A stretch of DNA of 64,000 nucleotides from Micromonospora kangleipakensis (GTDB lineage Bacteria; Actinomycetota; Actinomycetes; Mycobacteriales; Micromonosporaceae), in NCBI RefSeq assembly GCF_004217615.1, contig NZ_SHLD01000001.1:5952001-6016000 (forward strand), given 5' to 3'. Positions 28,510 through 37,123 of the stretch are shown here, piece after piece (within the stretch, counting starts at the first letter, position 1; each line of letters begins with the position of its first letter). The position numbers and the translations under genes are program-made. Below the pieces are notes generated by a model. That model did not search any database and had not been told where the DNA came from. It saw nothing but the letters and a program-made list of their open reading frames with translations.

Positions 28510-29172
28510 TCAGCCGGCGCGGTCGGGTGCCGGGTCGCGGACCAGGATCCGCACCGCGCGGGCCGCGGCGATCGCGCCGACCAGCACCGCGTGCCGGGGT
28601 TCCGGCACGTCGAGGAGCCGCTCGGCGCGCAGCGCGGCCAGCGGCGCGAGCCGACGCTCGGCCAGGACGGTGTCCACCGCGCGACGGTCCCCGCCGCAGA
28701 CCAGGGCGCTCAGGATCGCCGCCTCCGGCAGCAACAGCCGCACGGCCAGCTCCACCGCGTCGCCCAGGGCCGCCTTCGCCTGGTTGTCCCGCCGCCGGGC
28801 GAACCGCTGCTGCGACCAGCCACCCGCGGCGGTGCGCCCCTGCACGTACCGGGTGTCCACCTTGGAGACCACCAGGTCGGTCCCAGCGGCGACGCCGACC
28901 GCCACCGCGCCCTTGCGGGCCAGCAGCAGGCCGAGCCGCCGGGGCGCGCTGACGGCCGCCACGAACCCGGGTACGTCGGCGCTCGCCGAAGCGCCGGGCG
29001 GGGTGTGCAGCTCGGCGGTCGCGCCGTCCGGGGCGGCGAGCAGCAGGCCGTACCCCTCGATGCTGGTGGTGGGCGGGCCGTGCCGGTCGGCGAAGCCCTC
29101 GACCCAGCGGGCGACGCGGGCCGGGTCGACCTCGACCCACCGGCCGCCCCCGGCTGCGGGTCGGCTGGTCAC
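28510..29172 (-). CDS. acVLRF1-type peptidyl-tRNA hydrolase (Vms1-like release factor)
   Basis: A 220-residue release-factor-fold protein. The catalytic loop, around residues 112-122, reads AAGGWSQQRFARRR. This is the GxxQ version used by Vms1/ANKZF1 and the actinobacterial VLRF1 group rather than the GGQ of RF1/RF2. It is expected to release nascent chains from peptidyl-tRNA on stalled large subunits. Start chosen at GTG 29172 (VTSRPAAGGGRWVEVDP); an in-frame GTG at 29199 is also possible and neither has a strong ribosome site. Confidence 0.8.
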   Translation of the reverse strand: MTSRPAAGGGRWVEVDPARVARWVEGFADRHGPPTTSIEGYGLLLAAPDGATAELHTPPGASASADVPGFVAAVSAPRRLGLLLARKGAVAVGVAAGTDLVVSKVDTRYVQGRTAAGGWSQQRFARRRDNQAKAALGDAVELAVRLLLPEAAILSALVCGGDRRAVDTVLAERRLAPLAALRAERLLDVPEPRHAVLVGAIAAARAVRILVRDPAPDRAG

Positions 29173-29204
29173 CGCCCGACCGTACGGCACGGCCGGCACC
29201 GTCC

Positions 29205-29315
29205 GTGCCCCCGGCCCCTTATCAGCCGGACAGCAGATACGCGCTCCCGGCCCCCCGATCGGCCGGGCAGCGGATCCGTGCCCCCGGCCCCCGATCAGCC
29301 GGGCAGCAGGGTGGC
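29205..29315. repeat. Three imperfect ~37-bp tandem repeats spanning the lysE stop
   Basis: Three copies of a unit GTGCCCCCGGCCCC...ATCAGCCGGGCAGCAG begin at about 29205, 29243 and 29279. The third copy includes the last codons and stop of the LysE gene, so copies one and two look like degenerate duplications of that gene end. Each copy can form a small CCGGC/GCCGG hairpin on the minus strand. Confidence 0.7.
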
Positions 29316-29930
29316 CACCGCGAGGGCGGCGATGAGCGCACTGGAGACCAGGCCGGTGACCAGCCGGCCACGGGGTCCGGCCAGGGCCCGGCCGACCAAC
29401 GTGCCGCCGCCCGCGACGAGCAGTTGCCAGCTCGCCGAGGCGAGGAACGCGCCCGCCACGAAGAGCGCCGCGGTGGTGGCGTCCGGGTCGGCCGCGTCCC
29501 GCCGGCCGAGCACCAGCGCCGCGAAGTAGAGCACGGTGGTCGGATTGAGCAGGGTCAGCCCGAGTACGCCGACGAAGGCCCGGCCCGGGGTGGTGAGCCC
29601 GTTGCCGGCGCGGGCCGGTGCGGGTCGGGCGTCCGGCCGGCGGGCCCGCCAGGCGGAGCGCAGCCCGTGGGCGGCGAGGCCGAGCAGCACCAGCGCGGCG
29701 GCCACCCGCAGCGGCCCGGCGACCGGGGCGATGACGCCGGCCAGTCCCGCGCCGCCGATCGTCGCGACGGCCGCGTAGAGCCCGTCGGCGGTGGCCACCG
29801 CGAGCGCCGCGGCCGCCCCGACCCGGAACGAGGTACGGGCGCTGAGCCCGAGGATGAGGATCGCGATGGCGCCGACCGGGATGGCGACGCCGTAGCCGGC
29901 GAGCAGGCCGGCGAGGAGGGCGTCACCCAT
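29295..29930 (-). CDS. LysE/RhtB family exporter
   Basis: A 211-residue membrane protein with about six hydrophobic helices. The N-terminal LLAGLLAGYGVAIPVGAIAILIL stretch holds the G(x)4PVGAI version of the LysE signature, and TLLNPTTVLYFAALVLG is the second conserved family segment. It probably exports amino acids or related metabolites. ATG 29930. Followed directly by tandem repeats that duplicate its 3' end. Confidence 0.87.
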   Translation of the reverse strand: MGDALLAGLLAGYGVAIPVGAIAILILGLSARTSFRVGAAAALAVATADGLYAAVATIGGAGLAGVIAPVAGPLRVAAALVLLGLAAHGLRSAWRARRPDARPAPARAGNGLTTPGRAFVGVLGLTLLNPTTVLYFAALVLGRRDAADPDATTAALFVAGAFLASASWQLLVAGGGTLVGRALAGPRGRLVTGLVSSALIAALAVATLLPG

Positions 29931-30246
29931 GGCGGGCGGGCCCGGACCACCTCCCGGCAGCCGCCGGCTGCTGTCGCCCCGCGTCGACGACGGCGTGGGC
30001 GGGGACAGCTGGGCGGATGCGGAGATCGGTCACCGGGTCATTGTGGCCGCGCCGGAGGGGCGGCGGAAGCGGATTTCGCGCCGACGGCCGGGGCCGCCCC
30101 CGCCGGGAACCGAGGCGGGGCCTCCGGGGGCCCGACAAGATCGTCTGACGTCCTCGGTCCTTCCACCCGGCGTGTCAGACCCGGGAACCGCAAAGGATCA
30201 TGGCTGGTGGGCGGGCATCCGCCCCGCCGGCAGGTCCGGGAACGCG
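29931..30246. other. Non-coding stretch between lysE-like gene and SUF operon end
   Basis: No convincing gene. It should contain the LysE promoter on the minus strand and read-through sequence of the SUF operon. No conserved structure was recognised apart from the palindrome at 30247-30280. Confidence 0.5.
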
Positions 30247-30280
30247 TCGAGCGCGGTGCCCCCGGGGGCACCGCGCTCGA
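30247..30280 (-). terminator. Perfect 34-bp palindrome, SUF operon terminator
   Basis: TCGAGCGCGGTGCCCCC is followed immediately by its exact reverse complement, 21 bases after the sufT stop. It is a fully symmetric 34-bp sequence with no spacer, and probably terminates SUF transcription. Confidence 0.75.
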
Positions 30281-30301
30281 TGAGGACCGACCGCAGTCGG
30301 G

Positions 30302-30703
30302 TCAGACGTTGAAGCCGAGGGAACGGAGCTGGTCCCGACCCTCATCGGTGATCTTGTCCGGACCCCATGGCGGCAGCCAGACCCAGTTGATCCGGATGTC
30401 GTTGACCAGTCCCCCGCCGGGGCCGGTGGTCAACGCCTGCCGGGCCTGGTCCTCGATCACGTCGGTCAGCGGGCACGCCGCCGAGGTCAGCGTCATGTCC
30501 AGCGTGGCCACGTTGTCGTCGTCGACGTGCACGCCGTACACGAGGCCGAGGTCGACCACGTTGATGCCCAGCTCGGGGTCGACGACGTCCTTCATCGCCT
30601 CCTCGATGTCGGCGAGGGCCGCCTTGCCGCCCGTCGCCGCGGGAGCCGCGCCGGCCTCCGCCACAGCGCCGGCCGCCGTGCCGGTGATCTCCTCAGAACT
30701 CAT
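30302..30703 (-). CDS. sufT: Metal-sulfur cluster assembly factor SufT-like (MIP18/DUF59)
   Basis: A 133-residue MIP18-family protein helping to load iron-sulfur clusters onto target proteins. After ~30 Ala-rich residues comes the DUF59 domain with VVDPELGINVVDLGLVYGV and the conserved Cys in TSAACPLTDVIEDQ. The C-terminal WVWLPPWGPDKITDEGRDQL is typical. ATG 30703 is preceded by an ideal GGAGGTGA and overlaps the sufU stop (ATGA). Last gene of the SUF operon. Confidence 0.92.
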   Translation of the reverse strand: MSSEEITGTAAGAVAEAGAAPAATGGKAALADIEEAMKDVVDPELGINVVDLGLVYGVHVDDDNVATLDMTLTSAACPLTDVIEDQARQALTTGPGGGLVNDIRINWVWLPPWGPDKITDEGRDQLRSLGFNV

Positions 30704-31176
30704 GCCTTCACCTCCGTAGGGCTCACGCCCACGCCGGCGCGTGCCGCGGCATCCTTGAACGCCATCCACGACAGCAGCGCGCACTTCACCCGGGCCGGGT
30801 AGCGCGCGACACCCGCGAACGCCACCCCGTCTCCGAGCACCTCTTCGTCCGGCGTGACCTGGCCACGTCCGGACATCAACTCGACGAACGCCTCGTGCAC
30901 CGTGGCCGCGTCGTCCGCGGCCCGGCCGCGCAGCAGCTCGTGCAGCACGCTCGCCGACGCCTGGCTGATCGAGCAGCCCATGCCGTCGTACGAGATGTCG
31001 GTGAACACCTTGCCGTCGGTGGCCACCCGTACGGTGATCTCGTCACCGCAGGTCGGGTTGACGTGATGCGCCTCGCCGACCCGGGCGTCCGCGTCCGCCG
31101 CGTCCCGCAGGCCACGGCCGTGCGGGTGCTTGTAGTGGTCCAGGATGATCTCCTGGTAGAGCTGGTCGAGCTGCAT
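30700..31176 (-). CDS. sufU: Iron-sulfur assembly protein SufU
   Basis: A 158-residue SufU/IscU-type protein that accepts sulfur from the cysteine desulfurase SufS. The zinc/sulfur-acceptor cysteines are visible in NPTCGDEI (~40), GMGCSISQASASVLHELL (~66) and VKCALLSW (~128). ATG 31176 shares one base with the sufS stop (TGATG) and the 3' end overlaps sufT by 4 bases. Confidence 0.95.
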   Translation of the reverse strand: MQLDQLYQEIILDHYKHPHGRGLRDAADADARVGEAHHVNPTCGDEITVRVATDGKVFTDISYDGMGCSISQASASVLHELLRGRAADDAATVHEAFVELMSGRGQVTPDEEVLGDGVAFAGVARYPARVKCALLSWMAFKDAAARAGVGVSPTEVKA

Positions 31177-32480
31177 CAGTCGAACACCTTCCGCACCTGC
31201 TCGAGACCCGCCACCAGCGCGTCGATCTCCGCCGTGGTGGTGTACAGGTAGAACGACGCCCGCGTCATGGCCGGAACGCCGAACCGGGTGCACACCGGCT
31301 TCGCGCAGTGGTGCCCCACCCGCACCTGCACGCCGAGCGAGTCGAGGACCTGCCCCACGTCGTGCGGGTGGATGTCGCCGAGCGCGAACGAGATCGTCCC
31401 GCCCCGGCCGACCGGCACGTTCGGGCCGAAGATCCGCAGCCCGGGCACCGTGGCGAGGGCGTCCAGCGCGTACGCGGTCAGCTCCTTCTCGTGCCACTGG
31501 ATGGCGCGCATCCCGATCCCGCTGAGGTAGTCCACCGCCGCGCCGAGCGCGACCGCCTCGGCGATCGGCGGGGTGCCCGCCTCGAACCGGGCCGGCGGCG
31601 CCGCGAAGGTGGACCGGGCCATGGTGACCGTCTCGATCATCGAGCCGCCGCCGAGCACCGGGGGCATCGCGGCGAGCAGCTCGCCCCGGCCCCAGAGCAC
31701 GCCGACGCCGGTCGGGCCGCACATCTTGTGACCGGTGAAGACGATGAAGTCGGCGTCGTAGTCGACCACGTCCATCGGCATGTGCGGCACCGACTGCGAG
31801 CAGTCGAGCAGCAGCAGCGCGCCCACCTCACGGACCCGCTGGGTGATCCGCGAGGTGGCGTTGACCGTGCCGAGGATGTTGGAGGTGTGCACCAGCGAGA
31901 CGATCTTCGTCCGCTCGGTGACCAGCTCCGCCAGCCCGGACTCGTCGAGCCGGCCCTGCTCGGTGACCGGGAACCAGCGCAGGGTCGCGCCGGTCCGCTC
32001 GCAGAGCAACTGCCACGGGACGATGTTCGAGTGGTGCTCCATCTCGGAGATCACGATCTCGTCGCCCGGCCCCAGCCGGAACCGCGGGTCGGCGTCGGGC
32101 CGCAGCGTGGCGTTGGAGAACGCGTACGCCACGATGTTGATCGCCTCGGTGGAGTTCTTGGTGAACACCACCTCGTCCACGCTCGGCGCGTTGATGAACG
32201 CGGCGATCTTCGCCCGCGCCCCCTCGTACGCCTCGGTCGCCTCGGTGCCCAGCGTGTGCACCGAGCGCGACACGTTGGCGTTGTGCATCGCGTAGTGCTC
32301 GGCGAGCACGTCGAGCACCTGCCGCGGCTTGTGCGAGGTGTTGGCGCTGTCGAGATAGACCAGCCGGTGCCCGTTGATCTCCCGGTCGAGGATCGGGAAG
32401 TCGGCGCGCACCGCGGCCACGTCGAAACGCGGCACGTCGTCGTACTGCGGCATCCCCTCGGGGATGGCGATGGTGGTCAT
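31176..32480 (-). CDS. sufS: Cysteine desulfurase SufS
   Basis: A 434-residue PLP-dependent group II desulfurase that mobilises sulfur from cysteine to SufU. The PLP lysine is in FTGHKMCGPTG (~228), the PLP-ring histidine in SEMEHHSNIVPW, and the catalytic Cys in RVGHHCAKPVC (~380). The N-terminal ~20 residues before FDVAAVRADFPIL are family-variable. ATG 32480. Lies 23 bases downstream of sufC within the operon. Confidence 0.96.
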   Translation of the reverse strand: MTTIAIPEGMPQYDDVPRFDVAAVRADFPILDREINGHRLVYLDSANTSHKPRQVLDVLAEHYAMHNANVSRSVHTLGTEATEAYEGARAKIAAFINAPSVDEVVFTKNSTEAINIVAYAFSNATLRPDADPRFRLGPGDEIVISEMEHHSNIVPWQLLCERTGATLRWFPVTEQGRLDESGLAELVTERTKIVSLVHTSNILGTVNATSRITQRVREVGALLLLDCSQSVPHMPMDVVDYDADFIVFTGHKMCGPTGVGVLWGRGELLAAMPPVLGGGSMIETVTMARSTFAAPPARFEAGTPPIAEAVALGAAVDYLSGIGMRAIQWHEKELTAYALDALATVPGLRIFGPNVPVGRGGTISFALGDIHPHDVGQVLDSLGVQVRVGHHCAKPVCTRFGVPAMTRASFYLYTTTAEIDALVAGLEQVRKVFD

Positions 32481-32503
32481 CTCAGCGGCCCCTGTCGTTC
32501 GTG

Positions 32504-33277
32504 TCAGGCCCGCGCGGCGCCGGCTCCGGCGACGTACCGCTCGTAGCCCTCTTCCTCGAGCTTGTCGGCCAGCTCCGGGCCGCCCTGCTCGACGATCCGG
32601 CCGGCGACGAAGACGTGCACGTAGTCGGGCTTGATGTAGCGCAGGATCCGGGTGTAGTGGGTGATCAGCAGCAGGCCGGTGTCGCCGGTGTCGCGGACCC
32701 GGTTGACGCCCTCGCTGACCACGCGCAGCGCGTCCACGTCGAGGCCGGAGTCGGTCTCGTCGAGGATCGCCATCTTCGGCTTGAGCAGCTCCAGCTGCAC
32801 GATCTCGTGCCGCTTCTTCTCACCGCCGGAGAAACCCTCGTTGACGTTGCGCTGGGCGAACGCCGGGTCCATCTGGAGGCGCTCCATGGCGCCGCGCAGC
32901 TCGCCGCCCCAGGTGCGCAGCTTCGGGGCCTCGCCGTCGATGGCGGTCTTGGCGGTACGCAGGAAGTTGGCGACCGAGACGCCGGGGACCTCGACCGGGT
33001 ACTGCATGGCCAGGAAGAGGCCGGCGCGGGCCCGCTCGTCGACGGACATGGCCAGCACGTCCTCGCCGTCGAGGGTCACCGAGCCGCTGGTGATCTCGTA
33101 CTTGGGGTGGCCGGCGATCGAGTACGCCAGGGTGGACTTGCCGGAGCCGTTCGGGCCCATGATCGCGTGGGTCTCCCCCGACTTCACGGTCAGGTCGACA
33201 CCGGCCAGGATCGGCTTGAGCTCACCCTCGGGCAGCTTGACCGACACCTTCAGGTCGCGGATCTCCAGGGTGCTCAT
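32504..33277 (-). CDS. sufC: SUF system ATPase SufC
   Basis: A 257-residue ABC-type ATPase that drives the SufBD scaffold. Walker A GPNGSGKSTLAYSIAGHP, signature FSGGEKKRHEIVQL, Walker B KMAILDETDSGLDVDAL. Its start shares bases with the preceding stop (TAATG at 33275-33279). Confidence 0.97.
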   Translation of the reverse strand: MSTLEIRDLKVSVKLPEGELKPILAGVDLTVKSGETHAIMGPNGSGKSTLAYSIAGHPKYEITSGSVTLDGEDVLAMSVDERARAGLFLAMQYPVEVPGVSVANFLRTAKTAIDGEAPKLRTWGGELRGAMERLQMDPAFAQRNVNEGFSGGEKKRHEIVQLELLKPKMAILDETDSGLDVDALRVVSEGVNRVRDTGDTGLLLITHYTRILRYIKPDYVHVFVAGRIVEQGGPELADKLEEEGYERYVAGAGAARA

Positions 33278-33603
33278 TATCGGGTCACTCCATTGCTCGG
33301 CGTCAGGCTGACGTAGATGTCGCCGTCGCGGACTTCGACGGGATAGACGGGAACGGGTTCGGTCGCGGGCAGCCCGGTGGGCTCACCCGTCCTAAGGTCG
33401 AAACGGGATCCGTGCAGCCAGCATTCCAGCGTGCACCCGTCGACCTCGCCCTCGGAGAGGGCCACCGCGGCGTGCGAGCACTCGTCGTACACGGCGTAGA
33501 AGTTGTCGTCCTCGCCGTGCACGATGGCGATCTGGGTGCCGTCCACGTCGGCGCTGATCGCGGTGCCCTTCGACACGTCCTCGGTCGAGCAGATCTTGAT
33601 CAT
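33277..33603 (-). CDS. Rieske-type [2Fe-2S] ferredoxin within the SUF operon
   Basis: A 108-residue soluble Rieske ferredoxin with the ligand pairs ECSHAAVAL (Cys-x-His) and LECWLHGSRFD (Cys-x-x-His). It resembles the ferredoxins of ring-hydroxylating dioxygenases but sits between sufD and sufC, with 1-3-base overlaps on both sides. This position is usual in actinobacterial SUF operons and suggests electron supply to, or a carrier role in, cluster assembly. No signal peptide, so it is cytoplasmic, unlike the Rieske lipoproteins at 62-63 kb. Confidence 0.92.
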   Translation of the reverse strand: MIKICSTEDVSKGTAISADVDGTQIAIVHGEDDNFYAVYDECSHAAVALSEGEVDGCTLECWLHGSRFDLRTGEPTGLPATEPVPVYPVEVRDGDIYVSLTPSNGVTR

Positions 33604-34745
33604 CAGGCGCCGGCCTTGGCCAGTCGCGCCTCGATCGCGTCGCCGAGCCGCTCGCGCAGCTCCTCGACCGGGATCTTGTTGATCAGCTCGGCGAAGAAGC
33701 CGCGGACCACCAGGCGGCGGGCCTCGCCCGCCGGGATGCCCCGGGCCATCAGGTAGAAGAGCTGCTCGTCGTCGAAGCGGCCGGTCGCGCTCGCGTGGCC
33801 GGCGCCGGCGATCTCGCCGGTCTCGATCTCCAGGTTCGGCACGGAGTCCGCCCGGGCGCCGTCGGTGAGCAGCAGGTTCCGGTTGATCTCGTACGTGTCG
33901 GTGCCGGTCGCCTCGGCGCGGATCAGCACGTCACCCACCCAGACGGTGTGCGCGCTCTCGCCCTGCAGGGCGCCCCGGTAGCCGACGTAGCTGCGGCAGT
34001 CCGGCACGGCGTGGTCGACCAGCTGGCGGTGCTCCAGGTGCTGGCCCGCGTCGGCGAAGTAGACGCCGTACAGCTCGGCCTCGCCGCCCCGGTCGGCGTA
34101 CTCCACGCTGGTGTACTGCCGGACCAGGTCGCCGCCGAGGCTGACCTGGACGTGGATCACCTTGGCGTCCCGGCCCAGCTTGACCTTCAGGTGCTGCGCC
34201 TGGACCGCGTCGTCCGCCCAGTCGGCGATGGTGACCAGGGTCAGCTTCGCGCCCTCGGCCACCGCCACCTCGACGTTGTCCGCGAGGGTCGCGGAGCCCG
34301 CGTGCTCCAGCACCACGGTCACCTCGGCGAACCGGCCCACCTCGACGAAGGTGTGCCCGAACGCCACGCCCTCGGCGCCGTCGCCGACCACCCGCAGGCT
34401 CACCGGCGCCGCAACCACGGCCGAGGGATCCACCTGGACCAGCAGCGCGTCCGCGGCGCCGCCGTAGGCGAGCGCGCTGACCCGGTCGACCGGGGTGAGC
34501 ACGCTGCCCACCCGCGGGTCGTCCGTGCCGATCCGGGAGACGGTGACGCCCTCGGGCAGGTCGCCGTACTCGTGCCGGACCGTGCCGGTCGCGGCCGGCG
34601 CCCCGCCGACCAGGCCGCGCAGGCGCTTGAGCGGGGTGAAACGCCACTCCTCCTCCAGGCCCGTCAGGGCCGGGAAGTCGGCGACGTCGTACGAGCGGAG
34701 CGCCTGCGACTTGGTGCTGGGCGGCGCGGAAGCCTGGGTAGTCAT
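33603..34745 (-). CDS. sufD: SUF scaffold protein SufD
   Basis: A 380-residue beta-helix scaffold subunit that pairs with SufB and SufC. Family features include ADFPALTGLEEEWRFTPLKRL near the start, the acidic TDTYEINRNLLLTDGARADSVPNLEIE and C-terminal ARGIPAGEARRLVVRGFF. ATG 34745; the stop overlaps the Rieske ferredoxin start. It begins 85 bases after sufB, the only sizeable gap in the upper part of the operon. Confidence 0.95.
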   Translation of the reverse strand: MTTQASAPPSTKSQALRSYDVADFPALTGLEEEWRFTPLKRLRGLVGGAPAATGTVRHEYGDLPEGVTVSRIGTDDPRVGSVLTPVDRVSALAYGGAADALLVQVDPSAVVAAPVSLRVVGDGAEGVAFGHTFVEVGRFAEVTVVLEHAGSATLADNVEVAVAEGAKLTLVTIADWADDAVQAQHLKVKLGRDAKVIHVQVSLGGDLVRQYTSVEYADRGGEAELYGVYFADAGQHLEHRQLVDHAVPDCRSYVGYRGALQGESAHTVWVGDVLIRAEATGTDTYEINRNLLLTDGARADSVPNLEIETGEIAGAGHASATGRFDDEQLFYLMARGIPAGEARRLVVRGFFAELINKIPVEELRERLGDAIEARLAKAGA

Positions 34746-34830
34746 CTCTTCCTTGTGTTCTACGACGACGGTGTCAGTTAAACCGGAGGGCGGGCCGGGC
34801 CAGGCACGGCCCGCCGCAACGTGGACGGCG

Positions 34831-36261
34831 TCAGCCGACCGCGCCCTCCATCTGGAGCTCGATCAGGCGGTTGAGCTCCAGGGCGTACTCCATCGGGAGC
34901 TCCTTGGCGATCGGCTCGATGAAGCCGCGCACGATCATCGCCATCGCCTCGTCCTCGCTCAGGCCCCGGCTCATCAGGTAGAAGAGCTGGTCGTCGCTGA
35001 TCTTGGAGACGGTGGCCTCGTGCCCCATCGACACGTCGTCCTCGCGGATGTCGACGTACGGGTAGGTGTCCGAGCGGGAGATGGTGTCGACCAGCAGCGC
35101 GTCGCACTTGACCGTGCTCCGGCTGCTGTGCGAGCCCTCCAGCACCTGCACCAGGCCGCGGTAGGACGTGCGGCCGCCGCCCCGGGCGATCGACTTGGAG
35201 ATGATGGTGGAGGAGGTGTGCGGCGCGGCGTGCACCATCTTGGCGCCCGCGTCCTGGTGCTGGCCCTCGCCGGCCATGGCCACCGAGAGCACCTCGCCCT
35301 TGGCGTGCTCGCCGGTCATGTAGACCGCCGGGTACTTCATGGTGACCTTGGAGCCGATGTTGCCGTCGACCCACTCCATGGTCGCGCCCTCGTGGCAGAC
35401 GGCGCGCTTGGTGACCAGGTTGTAGACGTTGTTCGACCAGTTCTGGATGGTCGTGTAGCGGCAGCGCGCGTTCTTCTTGACGATGATCTCCACGACCGCG
35501 CTGTGCAGCGAGTCGGAGGAGTACAGCGGCGCGGTGCAGCCCTCGACGTAGTGCACGTACGCACCCTCGTCGACGATGATCAGCGTCCGCTCGAACTGGC
35601 CCATGTTCTCCGTGTTGATCCGGAAGTAGGCCTGCAGCGGGATCTCCACGTGCACGCCCTTCGGCACGTAGATGAACGAGCCACCGGACCAGACGGAGGT
35701 GTTCAGCGCGGCGAACTTGTTGTCGCCGACCGGGATGACCGTGCCGAAGTACTCCTTGAAGACGTCCTCGTGCTCGCGCAGCGCGGTGTCGGTGTCCAGG
35801 AAGATGACACCCTGCTCCTCGAGGTCCTCACGGATCTTGTGGTAGACGACCTCGGACTCGTACTGTGCCGCGACACCGGCGACCAGCCGCTGCTTCTCCG
35901 CCTCGGGGATGCCCAGCCGGTCGTAGGTGTTCTTGATGTCCTCGGGCAGGTCCTCCCAGCTGGCGGCCTGCTTCTCGGTGGACCGGACGAAGTACTTGAT
36001 GTTGTCGAAGTCGATCCCGGTGAGGTCCGCGCCCCAGGCCGGCATCGGCTTGCGGCCGAACAACCGCAGGCCCTTCAGGCGCAGGTCGAGCATCCAGGCC
36101 GGCTCGTTCTTCTTCGCCGAGATGTCCCGCACCACCGCCTCGTTGAGGCCACGCTGGGCGACAGCCCCGGCGGCGTCGGAGTCGGACCAGCCGTACTCGT
36201 AGCGACCGAGGGCGGCGAGCTGCTCCTCCTGGGTCAGGGGCTGGACGATCTGCTCGGTCAT
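34831..36261 (-). CDS. sufB: SUF scaffold protein SufB
   Basis: A 476-residue main scaffold of the SUF complex, on which [Fe-S] clusters are built. Recognisable by [57 protein letters not shown] and the C-terminal [24 protein letters not shown] 36261 overlaps the SufR stop (ATGA), so regulator and scaffold are made from one message. Confidence 0.97.
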   Translation of the reverse strand: MTEQIVQPLTQEEQLAALGRYEYGWSDSDAAGAVAQRGLNEAVVRDISAKKNEPAWMLDLRLKGLRLFGRKPMPAWGADLTGIDFDNIKYFVRSTEKQAASWEDLPEDIKNTYDRLGIPEAEKQRLVAGVAAQYESEVVYHKIREDLEEQGVIFLDTDTALREHEDVFKEYFGTVIPVGDNKFAALNTSVWSGGSFIYVPKGVHVEIPLQAYFRINTENMGQFERTLIIVDEGAYVHYVEGCTAPLYSSDSLHSAVVEIIVKKNARCRYTTIQNWSNNVYNLVTKRAVCHEGATMEWVDGNIGSKVTMKYPAVYMTGEHAKGEVLSVAMAGEGQHQDAGAKMVHAAPHTSSTIISKSIARGGGRTSYRGLVQVLEGSHSSRSTVKCDALLVDTISRSDTYPYVDIREDDVSMGHEATVSKISDDQLFYLMSRGLSEDEAMAMIVRGFIEPIAKELPMEYALELNRLIELQMEGAVG

Positions 36262-37007
36262 TTATCTGTCCTCACAGTGGTGACGGTGTTACCGGACTGG
36301 GCACGCGGCTGGGTCGGGATGTGCGTGGTGCACACCCCGTCGCCGTGCGCGATGGTGGCCAGGCGCTGCACGTGGGTGCCGACCAGACGGGAGATCACCG
36401 CGGTCTCGGCCTCGCACAGCTGGGGGAACTCGGCGGCCACGTGCGCCACCGGGCAGTGGTGCTGGCAGAGCTGGCCGCCGGAGGCGATCGTGGACGCGTT
36501 GGCAGCGTAACCCTCGGCGGTGAGCGCCTCGGCGAGCGCCTCCGCCCGCGCGAGGGGATCGTCGCCGGCGTCCTCCATCGCGGCCCGGCAGCGGTCCTCC
36601 AGGGCGGCGACCTGGTCGGCGGCGAACGCGTCCACCGCCTCCGGGCCGCCGTTGCTGGCGATCCAGCGCAGCGCGGCGGTGGCGATGTTGTCGTAGTGGT
36701 GGGTGCCGCAGCGGACCCGGGCGGCGTCGGTCAGCAGGAACACCTTGGCCGGGCGACCCCGACCGCGGCTGCCCCGCACCGTCTGCTCGCGGGCGACGAC
36801 GTCGCCGTCGGCGAGCATCGCGTCGAGGTGCCGGCGGATCGCCGCCGGGCTGAGCCCGAGCGCCGAACCCAGCTGCGCGGCGGTGGTCGCCCCCCGCTCC
36901 AGCAGGAGCTGGGTGACCCGGTCCCGGGTGGAAAGATCGGACGCGGCCGCACCGGCGACCGGTGCGGTCGCCGGCAGGTGCTCGGAGAGCTCCGCCGCGT
37001 TTTTCAC
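36258..37007 (-). CDS. sufR: Iron-sulfur-sensing SUF operon regulator SufR
   Basis: A 249-residue DeoR/ArsR-like winged-helix regulator. The N-terminal helix-turn-helix covers [21 protein letters not shown] (about residues 40-60), followed by a wing rich in [11 protein letters not shown]. The C-terminal cysteines [22 protein letters not shown] give the Cys-x3-Cys...Cys set known to hold the regulatory cluster in SufR proteins. It probably represses the SUF operon when cluster supply is adequate. GTG 37007 ([13 protein letters not shown]) is the usual start. Upstream, TTACGTAA (37018-37025) and CAAC-N6-GTTA (37007-37020) are possible operator elements shared with divergent ctaA. Confidence 0.93.
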   Translation of the reverse strand: MKNAAELSEHLPATAPVAGAAASDLSTRDRVTQLLLERGATTAAQLGSALGLSPAAIRRHLDAMLADGDVVAREQTVRGSRGRGRPAKVFLLTDAARVRCGTHHYDNIATAALRWIASNGGPEAVDAFAADQVAALEDRCRAAMEDAGDDPLARAEALAEALTAEGYAANASTIASGGQLCQHHCPVAHVAAEFPQLCEAETAVISRLVGTHVQRLATIAHGDGVCTTHIPTQPRAQSGNTVTTVRTDK

Positions 37008-37030
37008 AACGCCAACGTTACGTAATTCGT
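37007..37030. promoter_or_regulatory. Possible SufR operator between sufR and ctaA
   Basis: The divergent gap holds CAAC-N6-GTTA (37007-37020), one base off the CAAC-N6-GTTG site known from cyanobacterial SufR, overlapping the palindrome TTACGTAA (37018-37025). Proximity to the start codon of sufR fits autorepression. This is inference from pattern only. Confidence 0.35.
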
Positions 37031-37123
37031 CGGAGGCTCGCAAACCCGGGTCCCGGTGATCCCGACCACCGGCCCGGCCGAGTCGCCCGATCGGGGTCAA
37101 CTACGGTGCGTAGGATTCGCTCC

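Noticed and set aside
29205..29315. CRISPR array
   Set aside because: Only three degenerate ~37-bp units with no unique spacers and no cas genes.
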